A stretch of 64,000 nt of DNA from NCBI GenBank assembly GCA_916048095.2, contig OU696584.1, positions 4,863,849 to 4,927,848 on the forward strand, given 5' to 3'. The translations under genes were made by a program, and so were the position numbers. Of the stretch, positions 20,901-31,000 are shown piece by piece. The first letter of the stretch is position 1, and the number at the start of each line of letters is the position of its first letter. The notes under the pieces were generated by a model. The model did not search any database. It saw only the letters and a program-made list of their open reading frames with translations, and had not been told where the DNA came from. This DNA is from Sacculina carcini (taxonomy: Eukaryota; Arthropoda; Thecostraca; Sacculinidae).

Positions 20901-21750
20901 GTTCGCCATGACGGGGGTTCCGACCATACTGTCGTCAGACGGCGGTCCACAGTTCACGGCGCGCCACACGGCCGAATTTCTGCGACTTTGGCACATACGC
21001 CATCGTGTCTCCAGTCCGCACTTCCCGTCTTCTAATGGGCACGCTGAGTCCGCCGTGAAACGGGTGAAGCGGCTCATTCAGAAGGCGGCGCACGACGGGA
21101 ACATCGACACAGACGCCTTTGTCGCCGGTCTGTTGGAGCTGTGCAACGCGCCGGGTGCCGATGGTCGCTCCCCCGCGCAGCTTTTGTACGGCCGCTCCGT
21201 GTCGTCCGCCGTTCCCGCGCATCCACGCTCGTTTCTGCCGGAGTGGCAGCCGCCCACCGCTGAGTGCGACCGGCGAGCGGCGAGCTTACACAACAAGCAG
21301 GTCGCCCAATACAACCGGTCGGCTAAGGTGTTGCCGCCGTTGCGGCCCGGCACTACGGTGGCTCTCCAGGACCCGACATCCGGTCGCTGGGACCGGACTG
21401 GCGTGGTCGCCATGACTGGCCGCCGCCGCCAGTACGCTGTGCGCCTGCCTCACGGCGGTCTCTACTGGCGCAACCGTAGACACCTGCGACCAGCAGCCAA
21501 CACACCCTCGCCCGTGGTACAGCCGCCGCTCGAAGTGCAGCCGCCGCCATCTGTTGGCACGGCGCCGCTACCGTCGCATGAGACCAGAAGCAGACCCGCA
21601 TCACCGCCGCCGCCGCCGGGGGAGACTGTGGGCGGTACATCGGAGGCCTCACGAACCCCGCAATTCCGCCGGAGCGCCCGAACACGCAGACCACCGTCGC
21701 ATCTGAGCGATTACGTCTGCAGAGCCGACAGCGCCCCCTCCACCACTTGA
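17911..21750 (+). CDS. gag (C-terminal) and pol polyprotein of gypsy-2
   Basis: An uninterrupted frame of 1,279 codons (open from 17,866) in the same frame as the upstream gag. Residues about 83-115 carry the zinc-knuckle region, with a clean CCHC at C102-x2-C-x4-H-x4-C115. The protease active site CDSGADVS is at 185-192. The RT has WFTQVDALQGYFQVPL and an active-site box IVDD (506-509). RNase H shows LETDAAREKGLGF, ELEMLAVVW, VVTDHKPL and HNIADALSRAP. Integrase has the HHCC finger (HDGHQGQ to CRKC), then ADFF, SSDGGPQF and SNGHAESAVK giving the D-D-E set. The SH3-like tail WDRTGVV and the basic end RSARTRRPPS complete it. All catalytic residues I can check are present. Confidence 0.9.
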   Translation: MMGTADSAALHQLLQVAHKDLTLKKATQVCQTAESARQDAAAMRNTGPVVADSSAPRAEVAAVSHLQPRMCNAHAHSNDSVPCVHCGGHHQTVPCRAAESMCRRCGKRGHYSRVCRSSQLGTRRRRDNFLRDVADVADEVDDENTLDMCPYIGDVVDGQKHTRLTAVHIAVSAEGRAPREIKWRCDSGADVSVIDAGVAKQLGVAASSLRPPSSRLRVANGQLLLCLGTCEAVLRLGDASCRSTLYVVPSVRCALLCWRDAVELRLLHRAFPRQMSREQHLQQVAAGPAAVQQCPRWTNTTQPTAADRRAHSEQLIAAFPRVFSTDGPLREMKGGAMRIDLRDDAVPYNVTAPRSVPFCHRAQAQQQLELLQHQGVIQPVSHPTDWCSPIVVVGKRKADGTPNGCRLTVDFTRLNRFVRRPTHPVRSPVEAVSSMGLGNRWFTQVDALQGYFQVPLRREHRDLTTFITPWGRFRFCRAPMGLVSSGDEFNRRGYVALSGLPDSCKIVDDVLVYTASYDEHLQRVWQLLQRFDDAGVTLNLQKFMFAATSANFCGFHINASGFTVDHKKIRALAEFPAPTDLTSLRSFLGLANQFGDFSDSIASAAEPLRQLLRKGVEWQWTTQHDAAFTAVKRALASPPVLGHFDPTRPTMLETDAAREKGLGFVLRQRDDQGRWQLIQCGSRFVSDTESRYAVCELEMLAVVWACQKCHQYLAGLPTFSVVTDHKPLVPILNEKALGDISNPRLQRMRQRLLHLTFVASWRPGAKHNIADALSRAPSQPADADADVDECSSGFFVQTLDAFTDADDLGHRTSPIDTTLEAVRAASLADDECRQLMTYVLGGFPQHKHLLPASLHPFWGVRDQLTADHGLILVGCRLLVPRCLRKDTLRRLHDGHQGQARTVQRARQTVFWPGLNNEIATAVASCRKCLQYKDSQQKEPYLTELHPTRPFESVSADFFQHAGKTYLVYADRFSNWPLVFDCGRDTSAHQLVKMLRHVFAMTGVPTILSSDGGPQFTARHTAEFLRLWHIRHRVSSPHFPSSNGHAESAVKRVKRLIQKAAHDGNIDTDAFVAGLLELCNAPGADGRSPAQLLYGRSVSSAVPAHPRSFLPEWQPPTAECDRRAASLHNKQVAQYNRSAKVLPPLRPGTTVALQDPTSGRWDRTGVVAMTGRRRQYAVRLPHGGLYWRNRRHLRPAANTPSPVVQPPLEVQPPPSVGTAPLPSHETRSRPASPPPPPGETVGGTSEASRTPQFRRSARTRRPPSHLSDYVCRADSAPSTT

Positions 21751-21758
21751 AGGGGAGA

Positions 21759-21934
21759 TGTAGTGTGTGCCTACACCGCCAGAGGGCGCGAGGGTATTAG
21801 GCGTGGGTGACGCTAACGGCCGTCAGCCAGTGTGTGTACAGCAGTGGTGGTGTGTGTGTCGTGGCGTTGTATCATTCTATTGTTGTTGTATTGTTATTGT
21901 TATTGTTGTGTTGAGTGCTATAATATATCGTACA
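21759..21934 (+). repeat. 3' LTR of gypsy-2
   Basis: Same 176-bp sequence as the 5' LTR with a single substitution. It is preceded by AAGGGGAGA and followed by the target repeat GAATG. Confidence 0.95.
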
Positions 21935-21939
21935 GAATG

Positions 21940-22763
21940 TAAAGGAAATGGAAGAGTAGGTGGAGTTAAACGAAGAGCGTGAAAAACCATAAATTCAGTT
22001 TTAGAAGAATTTATAAGAAGACGACGAGAAGCAGCCCATGATGAAATATCCGATAGAAGTTCAGACATATGGGATGAGTAGGGAAACGGAAGTGGACATA
22101 GCAGTTGAATGTCGTCGGCATAAATATGAAAAGCCACAGAATAACGTTTTAGAATAGGACACAGTGAGGACATATACAGGCTGAAAATAGTGGGACCGAG
22201 AATTGAGCCTTGAGGAACTCCTGAATGTAAAGGAACATGATCGGAAACAACAGAATTAAATTTAACGGAGTAAGATCGGAAAGATAAGAGCCTGAAAGAT
22301 AAGAGCGCATGAGCGAAAATGCCGTGGAAGAGAGACCAAGATGCGATAAATCATCAAGCAAGATTTTGTGGTTTACTAAATCAAACGCTGATGACATACC
22401 CAGCATAACAATTAGGAAAGAATGGCGGAAGGAGAACTGAGATAGCACAACGTCAACAACAGATGTGAGAACAGACTCAGTTGAATGGAAAGGTCGGAAA
22501 CCAGACTAGTAAGGATCTAAAACATCGTTAATAAGAGGAGAAAGTTGGGAGAAAATAACGGATTCTAATAACTTGGAGGTGAGATTGATAATTGAAACAG
22601 GACGATAATTTTTGATGATGGAAGAATCAAGCGTTGGTTTTTTCAAAATTGGGTAGACAATAGCATGTTTTTCAGGTATAAAAGAACCATGAAGTAATGA
22701 GAGATTTACTATATACAAAAAATAGGAAGCGAATAGAGTAATCGAGTGAGAGATGGCCTTCAA
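21940..22763 (-). pseudogene. LINE-B reverse transcriptase, N-terminal and palm part
   Basis: On the - strand, 22763-22506 gives KKPTLDSSIIKNYRPVSIIN and SKLLESVIFSQLSPLINDVL, then a stop. The FRPFHSTESV region and LGMSSAFDLVNHKILLDDLS follow at 22,500-22,330, and MSSLCPILKRYSVAFHIYAD carries the YADD box (about 22,110-22,121). The reading runs to the target site of gypsy-2 and resumes at 17,196. Several frame changes, including one around 22,300 where GGAAAGATAAGAGCCTGAAA is nearly duplicated, inactivate it. Confidence 0.7.
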
Positions 22764-22799
22764 ATCTGTAGGATCGGCGGTAGAGGCAGATATTTTTAT

Positions 22800-24125
22800 T
22801 TATGAAAGTAAGGCTAGGATATCAGAGAGGACGACAAGAGTGAAGGAAGAGAGAGTAGTTGATGGAGTAGAGTGTGTGATATTGTGATGTGTAGCTGGAA
22901 TGCTTTCATCTGTAGTTTTCACTTTGTTCCAGAAGAACGTTGCGAATTCAGAAGCAGTAATTGAACAGGTGATGGATGAACAGGTGATGCAGGTGAACAG
23001 GTGAACAGGTGATGTGGAACGACGGCCGGAAATAGTGTTTAGAGTCGACCAGAGCAGTTTCTGTGAGACCGAAAGTGAGGTCAGTGTAGATTTGTAGAAA
23101 GAGAACTTAGCATCAGAGAGAGCAACCAGATAAGCTGCACGAGACGAGCAGTAGGCGGACCAATTCGACTCAGATCTTGAGCGACGCCACAAACATTCAG
23201 ACCGGCGTTGAAAGCGTTTCAAAGAGAGAAGTTCAGCATGGAATGGGCATGTATGTGCGGGAACAAGTTTTCAAAGGAAAAAGGGTATCATTAATATTAG
23301 ACAGAACCATGGAAAAACAAGAATATACTTTGTCAGGTGGTAGTGAATAAAACACATGAAAAGGTAGCCGAGATGTAAGAAATGATAAGAATACAACAGG
23401 ATCAAAGTTTCTATACGATCTGAATGAATGAAGAAACATACTAGATGACTTAGAAGGTAACGGAATGTCAAATAGGCATAAGCTATGATCCGAAAATGAG
23501 CGATCGGGAGGGGAAACTTCAACTTTCGGCTCAGCTAAATCAGTGGAGAGAGTTGGCACAGGAAAAAGAAGCAGGTCAAGAATATGACCCGACGAATGAG
23601 TGGTTGAAGATATCGGAGAGCAAAGCGCATGAGAGTGAACTAAGGAACAAAACTGAGAGAAGTATGCATTAGAGGAAGGGAAGTTGACGTCACCAACGAT
23701 TAGATATATATTTGAGAATAATTTCGTCACAGATTCATGAAGATCAGAGAATTCATCAAAGAATGCAGGCGTAGTTCCTGGGTGATTATGTCGATAGACA
23801 ACAATTATGCAGAATTTAGGACGAGAAGGTACGGACAATGCAAGGGCAATGAATTCTAAAGAAGAATAAGCAGATTTAAGATCAGGAATTAGCGAAAGGG
23901 ACAGTAATTTTGCATAGATACAACCAACACCACCGCCACGGGAGCAGATAAGGCTTGAGCGAGACATATGCAGAAAATCAAAACTACTAGGTATATGGGC
24001 AACAAAAGAAGAGATGTCGGTATCAAAAAGCAAAGCTTCTGTTAGGCAAAGGATATCAATATTATGTGATGAACAGAGATGGGATAAATAGTGAGCTTTG
24101 TAACGGCAAGACCTTATATTTAAAA
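22800..24125 (-). pseudogene. LINE-B endonuclease and linker
   Basis: The start (24,125-24,034) reads NIRSCRYKAHYLSHLCSSHN and IDILCLTEALLF, the first APE-endonuclease motifs. The 266-codon stretch to 23,233 holds GGGVGCIYAK, IIVVYRHNHPGTTPAFFDEF, LIVGDVNFPSSN (GDxN motif) and RSFSDHSLCL (SDH motif). The linker at 23,222-22,800 (MKRFQRRSECLWRRSR and on) bridges to the RT. The GDFN motif reads GDVN here, a conservative change. Frame breaks occur near 23,230 and after 22,800. Confidence 0.75.
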
Positions 24126-24210
24126 GAGCAAAGGTGAGCGAAGAAGAACTACAGAACGAATTCTGATGAAGAGAGGTGGCAGTGGAGGAGAAACAATGTG
24201 GTTGTGGTAG

Positions 24211-25321
24211 TCAAGCAGACACCGCCAAGGTGGCAGCAAGGGAATCAGCTGGAGACTGAGAAAGAGGAACAGAAAGAGTCCGCTCACGAATGGAGTTCTG
24301 TACGGCCAAAAGCGACGGACATTTTGGTGAAAAAGCCGGATTATCAGCCGGGCGTCCATGATTGGAGCAGTTGATGCACCTCACCTTTGTTGTGTCTGGA
24401 CATGCGGAAGACATGTGGGGACCAGCGCAGTGACCACAAACCGCAGTTTTTACTAAGCAACGATCCATTTTGTGACCCAGTCCACTGCAGCACGAACAGC
24501 GGACAACGCAATATCTGTCATAGACGCGACAACCGCATAAGAGTACATACAGGCGGTTGCCAGCAGCTCGGATCAGTTGGCGTACTTCCGGCGAGACTGA
24601 CAGCGCCGCATCGGAACAGCCCTGTCGCGGCTTTGTTATAAACAACACCTTCAAATCCGCGTCAGGCACATCCACGAGAAATTCATTTTTCATCCGAAGT
24701 GAGGCAGCAAGGTTCTCATGAGAGGATGGCGGAACGTTGACCAACGTGATTTCCGGAAGAAGCATTTTTGGTTTGTTGACAACCGACACCTCAAGCTCAG
24801 GGCTGCCATCCAATGATTTTGCTGCTCTTGCTGCCGCGTCCTTGGTAGCACATTTTTCCACCATTCCACCGGATTTGGTGGCGCGCGCCTGCGTCACTGG
24901 GACAGTGGAGAGGGCCGACTGCAATCGCTCGATCTTTACCGGCTCTTCACTCTTCAGCACAAGTGTGAATGAAGGGACGGTTGCCTGTCTGCTAACAGAA
25001 GCAGAGGCAGGGAGCGTTCCGGAAGGTTAAGACTTGCTGTTGTTTATGTCATCCAGCAGCGAAGTGCGGAATTCCGCCAGTCGGTTGGCGATGACCGCGG
25101 ACACTTTGCCCTCAGTGAAGTTCGAGCGACGAAACGCACTCTGCCTTACACACTTGGCAGAGCCAGAAAAACCGGTGTTTCCTGATGGCATTGAATGCCG
25201 GGTTGGTCAGCCCAGCGCACGATACATGGTAAGAAAGAGCACAACCCTCACACTCAATGAATGTCGATGAGTCGATCGATTCCCCACAGCCACAAACACG
25301 CTGGTTAACCGAGGCACACAT
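24211..25321 (-). pseudogene. LINE-B ORF1 (PHD finger, central domain, zinc knuckles)
   Basis: The 5' part (25,321-25,112) encodes MCASVNQRVCGCGESIDSST and ECEGCALSYHVSCAGLTN up to WLCQVC, a C4HC3-like PHD finger. After a frame change and a stop near 25,029, the 249-codon part (24,960-24,211) carries the central region with EITLVNVPPSSHENLAASLR and VRQLIRAAGNRLYVLLCGCR, then three zinc-knuckle-like groups: CCSGLGHKMDRC, CGHCAGPHMSSAC and CINCSNHGRPADNP. This architecture is known for CR1-type ORF1 proteins, which bind the LINE RNA. It sits just upstream of the endonuclease, as expected. It is not a host chromatin gene. Confidence 0.7.
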
Positions 25322-25379
25322 GATCGCAAACAAGGTAAGATGGGTACACTGATAACGATAGAACGGAGCAAACCGAGGC

Positions 25380-25745
25380 ACAACCACACACTAGGAAGGC
25401 AGGAACACGAATATGAAGAATAAGTAAAATAAATCAAGTAAGCATGCAAAAGAGAGAAGGAATACGAGTAAGAACAGGCTAAATAAGCAGGTTATAGTGA
25501 TACAAAAGGTGTGAGAGTGTGAGAGACTGGAACAAAAGAGAGGTCAAAAAGGTGTTTGGAGAGCTTAGAGCGGAAATAATTGTAGTAAAGAGGAGAATTA
25601 ATGTGAGCTGGGATGGAGTTGTAAAGGTGAGGGGCGGAAAAAAAGAATGATTTGGAGGACCAAGGAGATTCATTTACAGCACGAGGGCAGACAATGAGAA
25701 GAGGAATTCGGGAAGGAGTGAGGCAAGGAGTGAGGAGAAGGCGGA
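25380..25745 (-). pseudogene. C-terminal fragment of another LINE (LINE-J)
   Basis: On the - strand the reading includes NESPWSSKSFFFSAPHLYNS and IPAHINSP, then SKLSKHLFDLSFVPVSHTLT. This matches the C-terminal domain seen in LINE-C (TWSSKSFPFYAPCLYNSIPS) and LINE-I (SSWSSKSLFFYATRLYNSLP). It is truncated on its 5' side at a TTGTTGATTGTTGTTGTCTC stretch near 25,750. Confidence 0.65.
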
Positions 25746-25855
25746 GACAACAACAATCAACAATGAGTAAAAGTATGATTTAATAAATGACAACAACCAA
25801 TGAAAAAATAATGGAGAGTAAAATATCAACAAATATAAGTAAACTAGCATTAAAA

Positions 25856-26303
25856 CCCGCCCGTTGTGCGGAACAATTCTTAAAATGAAATTCATGTTTA
25901 ATTCATAAAAAATATAGAAAAATTAAATATGAAAAGGGTCACACTCATAAAATTGTAATCAATTGAGAAATCTAAGTTATAATCATTTTTTTATTATTTG
26001 ACAAAATATTTTCCCCCAATCTGCCTCATATTTAAACCCGCCCGACGCGCGGAATTCAGAACTCGAGCACGATCCGTTCTGGATCTTGAAGTCAAATCCG
26101 TCAGTTTTGTATATGAATCCATTCTATACGGTTAAATTGAACGTCATATTGTCTATAATTGTTACCCGCGGGACATTTTTATTTCATACACATGATCCAT
26201 CGCTTCGTTTACGTTTGAAGCCCCTGATCTATACCATTGAGCCCGCGCAATTATGCCGCCTCATATTCAAGCATACATACACTGGCAGACAGATAATTTC
26301 TTT

Positions 26304-26349
<46 letters not shown>

Positions 26350-27454
26350 GATTTGAACCCACCCGTCGGGTGGAACAATTCATAAAGTAAAATTCATATT
26401 CAATCCATAAAATAAACTGAATACAAATAAAAAAGCAAAAAATATAACCTGTATATACGTTCACCAATAAAAAACTCTAAATCTGAATATTTTTATTTTT
26501 AATTTGACAAAATATTATCCCTCAATCCGCCTCATATATGAACCTGCCCGTCGTGCGGAATAATATAGAACACAACCACGTAACAAACAATAAAAATGCT
26601 AGCATGTAAACCCGCCCGTCGTGCGGAACAATTCATACTATTAAATTTGTATTCAATTCATAAGATAAAAGGAATATGAATTACAAATTAATGGAGTAAG
26701 CCCATATAAAGTCTAAATTTCTATATTTTTATATTATTTTGACAAAATAGTTTGCCAAAATCGCCTCATATTTAGACCTGCCCGTCGTGCTGAATAATTC
26801 AGAACTCAGACTCAAAACAATGAAAAGTGACTAAACTTTTGTATCATAATGTTTTCAATATATATTTACAACTTAATATCACCATCTAGCATCAAAACCC
26901 GCCCGTTGTGGAGAACAATAAATAAAGTAAAATACATATTGAATTAATAAAAAAAGATTAGAAATTTAAAAAGAAAAAGTATACCCATAAAAAGTCCTAA
27001 ACAATAGAAAAGTCTAAATAAGAATGTTTTTATTTTAGATTTCCCTCAAACAGCCTCGTATTTAAACCCGCCCGTCGTGCGGAACTATTAATAAAATATA
27101 AAGATTCAAAAAGCAAAAATTTGTCCAATAGGAAAATATTAATGTGTCAATTCTTAATTTAATTATTGACGAAGTTTTTTCCCTTAACACTGCTCAAATT
27201 CACACCCGTCCTTCGTGTGTAGTAATTCAGAAGTGTAATACTTTCAAAACAATAAAATTTCTGTCATCTCTATAATTCCAGATTAATGCTTCCGCTAAAA
27301 CAGCATATGCATATAGTTGGCATTGCATGATATTGCAACCCATATCCTTATGCAGCTTGAGCGTACGCAACTTGAAATAAAACCAATTAAATTACACAGT
27401 AAAATTCAGTAGTTTATTTTGTTCCCAGTAGCATTTTACCCGCCCGTCGTGCGG
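25856..27454 (-). repeat. Array of about ten Helitron-type 3' hairpins (CCGCACGACGGGCGGG)
   Basis: On the + strand the inverse motif CCCGCCCGTCGTGCGG or close variants starts at 25,856, 26,037, 26,358, 26,543, 26,611, 26,777, 26,898, 27,067, 27,203 (weak) and 27,439. CCGC and GCGG can pair around a 7-base loop. Three of these (25,844; 26,599; 26,886) have CTAG at the terminal distance. Flanking blocks alternate between TTCATAAAGTAAAATTCATA and CCTCATATTTAAA types. Confidence 0.8.
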
Positions 27455-27508
27455 AACAATTCATGTGTAAATATTGAGGACAATAAAGCCTTTATATTCA
27501 GTATAGTG

Positions 27509-27592
27509 TGTGGTGTTGGTATAACCACAAGAGGCGCAGCGCACACAACACCAGCTACACTCACTGACTGTATTTCATAATCCCATGACTTA

Positions 27593-27629
<37 letters not shown>

Positions 27630-27892
27630 CACATACACAGACACGATGACATGAACACGCACAACGCACACACGCATACACGACACACATACAAGCACGT
27701 GCACGCAGACGGACACACAACACAGACACGCACGCACATGCACGCACAGCTAAGCGAATACACACACATGAACTAACACACGGGTATAGACACAGAACAA
27801 TACACCGAACGCGCAATGACACACACGCACACAGTGAAACACACAATACAATGAAACGCCAATCAAGCAATCAAGCAATGCGCGTCTGTACA
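27509..27892 (-). repeat. 3' LTR of gypsy-3
   Basis: 384 bp including a (CA)n tract. On the - strand it begins TGTACAGACGCGC and ends ACCAACACCACA, directly after the polypurine tract. Confidence 0.95.
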
Positions 27893-28032
27893 ATACTCCC
27901 CCCGCTACAAGTGGAACGCTCACATTTACACTGCAAAACAGGAGAAGTATGCCAAAACCAAAAATGGAGTGAAAAAAACACAACATCAAATACAAACATA
28001 GAATACAAGTAAATACACAAAATTAAGCGGAA

Positions 28033-31000
28033 TCAAAAATAATGATAATCCGGATGTTTCCGAAAACGCACGCGACGACCTGCACGCGTCGTGGTGGGCT
28101 CTCTCGAAGTGGAATTGTTCTGGCAAACTTCCGGCGTCGGCTGGTCTTGTGCAGTATGAGCGTTGTTTCCAGACTGCGAATGCGTCGGTGAACGATCCAC
28201 GGGAACCACAGCCAGCCGTTCTCGCGGGCGATCATCCGAAACCACGGCCGGCTTTAAACGATCAATAGATACTGTATCCCGTCGACCAGACGGCAGCTCC
28301 ACTGTGAAAAATTTGTCAGATCGAGCGATGACCTTGAAGGGACCAGTATATGGTGCCTCTAATGATCGTCTCACTCGATCCACTCGCACCCACACGTGAG
28401 TGCAGGACGAAAGGCTTTTCGGAATAAAAGTGTGACTCGACGTAGAATTGTGAGTTCCTGCAGATAACACTTGAAAATCAATTTGTGTAAGATATGTGCT
28501 GAGCTGCCGTATGAAGTTGTGATCGCATGCAGGTGATGAGCTGTTATTCACGGCGATACGCGGAAAGAGCAGAGCCGAGCCTGTGATGGCAGTAAACGGT
28601 GAATAGCCTTCATGAGGCACTGCTCGCAGCCCCAAGAGAACCAACGGCAACGAGGTGATCCAGTTTTCGCCTCGCGCAATCAGGGCTGTTTTAAGCGTTC
28701 TGTGAACCCGTTCAATCATACCGTTCGAAGAAGGGTGATATGCCGTTGTTCTCAACCTGTGAAAACCTATCACTTTTGCAAGTTCAGCAAAAAAGGCCGA
28801 TTCAAATTGGCTGCCTCTGTCGGTTACCACATAAAGTGGGACACCGAAGCGACAAACCCAGGTTTCCATGAAGGCAGCTGCTACTGTAACGGCGCTGATG
28901 TCTTGAATTGGTACTGCTTCCACCCACCTGGTCGCTCGATCGATACACGTCAAAACATAACGACACCGCGACGGATATGATTGACCGTGTGGTGTTGCAG
29001 CGGGCAGTGGTCCAACAATGTCTAGATGTGTCACCTCAAACCTAGCAGACGGAAGGCCAAAATGTTCTACCTTGCTCTTAGTGTGCCGGTGAATTTTAGA
29101 CCTCTGACACTGGAGGCACTCACGGACCCACCGCCGTATGTCCTTATCCATGCACGGCCAAAAATATCGTGCCTTTACCAGTCGCAGGCTCAGTTTGACA
29201 CCCGGATGAGACAGCTGATGATAGCGGTCAAATATTGATCTACGAAAAGACTGAGGTAAGAACGGACGAGGCTGAGGAGTAGACACATCGCACAAAATAC
29301 TCACGTTCACATCTAGCGGAAACGATTTCAATTTGTATATGTACGAAGTTATTTCGTTATCGTCTTTTTGCTGTTCGGCAATGGCATACAGGTCAATACA
29401 CTTCGCTTCGACGGAGTAAATGGATTGATACAGAAAATCTGTGCTCACATTTCTCGATCCACTAATAAGATGCGCATCAGAATCCACGTTATGATCGGGA
29501 ACACCTCCGTCATCCTCAACAAACCCAATGTTCACCGGAGCCGAATCATCATGACGAGAGAGGCAATCAGCTACGACGTTTTCTTTGCCCGATATATAGT
29601 GAACTTCGGCAACATATTCTAGCAGACAACTGAGATGTCTCTGCTGGCGATCGGTATGCGAAGCACGCTGACTATAGAACGCACTGACAAGCGGTTTATG
29701 GTCAGTCATCAAAACTACATGCTGTCCTTCGATGGTCGACCTGAAATGATGTACCGAAAGGTGAGCGGCCAGGAGTTCGCGGTCAAAAACCGAGTACCGG
29801 CGCTGTGTGGCTGTGAGCTTTTTGCTAAAGAATTCAAGCGGCTGAGGAGTCCTGTCCACCAATTGATGGAGTGCACTTCCTATTGCAACACCAGATGCGT
29901 CAGATACTATGTGATAACACGACGCTGTCGGCAACGGGTGGCTCAACAAGACTGCATCGCAAAGCGCTTGCTTTGAATCTGAGAAAGCGGCTGTTTGATC
30001 TTCCGACCATACCAATTTTTTGCTGTTTGTTTGGACACGAAGTAATTCTGTCAGCGGGTATACAATTTCGGCATACCTAGGTATCATTCTACGATACCAA
30101 CCAAGCATTCCGATGTAGCGACGCAACCCGGCATAATCGTTTGGTCTTATATAGTCTCTGATGATCTTGACTTTCTGCTCCCGCGGTCTAATACCAGACG
30201 GCGTTACACAATAGCCAAGAAAGTCGACTTCTGATTTCATGAATTCACATTTTGAAATGTTGAGACGCAAGTTGTTTTTTTCTAAGAGTGAAAAGATGTT
30301 TTTCAGATGTTCACGATGTGTCTGTTCATCCGGTGAAAATATCAAGCCGTCATCAAGGTACCAAAAACAATACCCAATGTGACCGAATATGCCGTTAATG
30401 AATCGCTGGAAGGTGGCAGGAGCGTTCCGAAGACCCAGCGGCATCGGGTTATACTCAAATAGACCAAACGGAGTGGTCATGGCAGTTTTCTCGATGTCAC
30501 GCTCGCTCATCGGTATTTGATGGTACGCTTTCTTCAAGTCGATCTTGCTGAACACAGCACTTCCGCATAAGTTTTTCGAGGCATCATACAAGTGCGGCAG
30601 CGGGTACCGGTCAGGTGTTGTCACGGCATTAAGACGACGATAATCAACTGTGACGCGCCAGTCATTTCCATCTTTGGGAACCAAGAGCATCGGCGAGGCC
30701 CATGCTGACTTGGAAACTCGAATCACACCCTGCTGGAGCATCACATTAATAGCTGCGCGAGCTGCCTTAGACTTATCCGGTGAAAGACGTCTTGGCGATG
30801 AAAACACAGGTGAGGCAGATCCCGTGTCGATACAATGGTTGACTGATTGAGCGTTGATGCTGTCGAAAGTAAAAACAAATGGTGCAGTCAGTTGTGGAAA
30901 CGTCGACAGCAGATCCTTCACTGCAAATTTAACACAATCCAAAGTGTTGACAGAAATCGTCTGCACTGCTGGCGACAAGGTCATCCGCGTCGTGACTGCT

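Larger units (their letters stand above)
17202..21934 (+). mobile_element. Complete Ty3/gypsy element (gypsy-2)
   Basis: Two 176-bp LTRs that differ at one base flank gag-pol. The 5-bp target duplication GAATG is present at 17,197-17,201 and 21,935-21,939. Just inside the left LTR is TGGCGCAGCCG (primer-binding position), and before the right LTR is the polypurine tract AAGGGGAGA. The element inserted into the RT gene of LINE-B on the opposite strand. Near-identical LTRs indicate a young insertion. One in-frame TGA at 17,863 is the only visible coding lesion. Confidence 0.95.
16050..25321 (-). mobile_element. LINE-B, CR1-type non-LTR retrotransposon, split by gypsy-2
   Basis: On the - strand the parts run ORF1 (25,321-24,211), endonuclease (24,125-23,233), RT (23,222-21,940) and, beyond the inserted gypsy element, the end of RT and the C-terminal domain (17,196-16,155). 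It finishes with GGTGCGCTATAGCAAATATA at about 16,070. Removing the insertion and one target copy restores a continuous reading across the break. ORF1 with a PHD finger and zinc knuckles is known for the CR1 group, which supports the class. Several frame breaks make it a dead copy. Confidence 0.8.

Noticed and set aside
25112-25321. PHD finger as a host chromatin gene exon
   Set aside because: It lies directly upstream of LINE zinc knuckles and endonuclease on the same strand, the known layout of CR1 ORF1.
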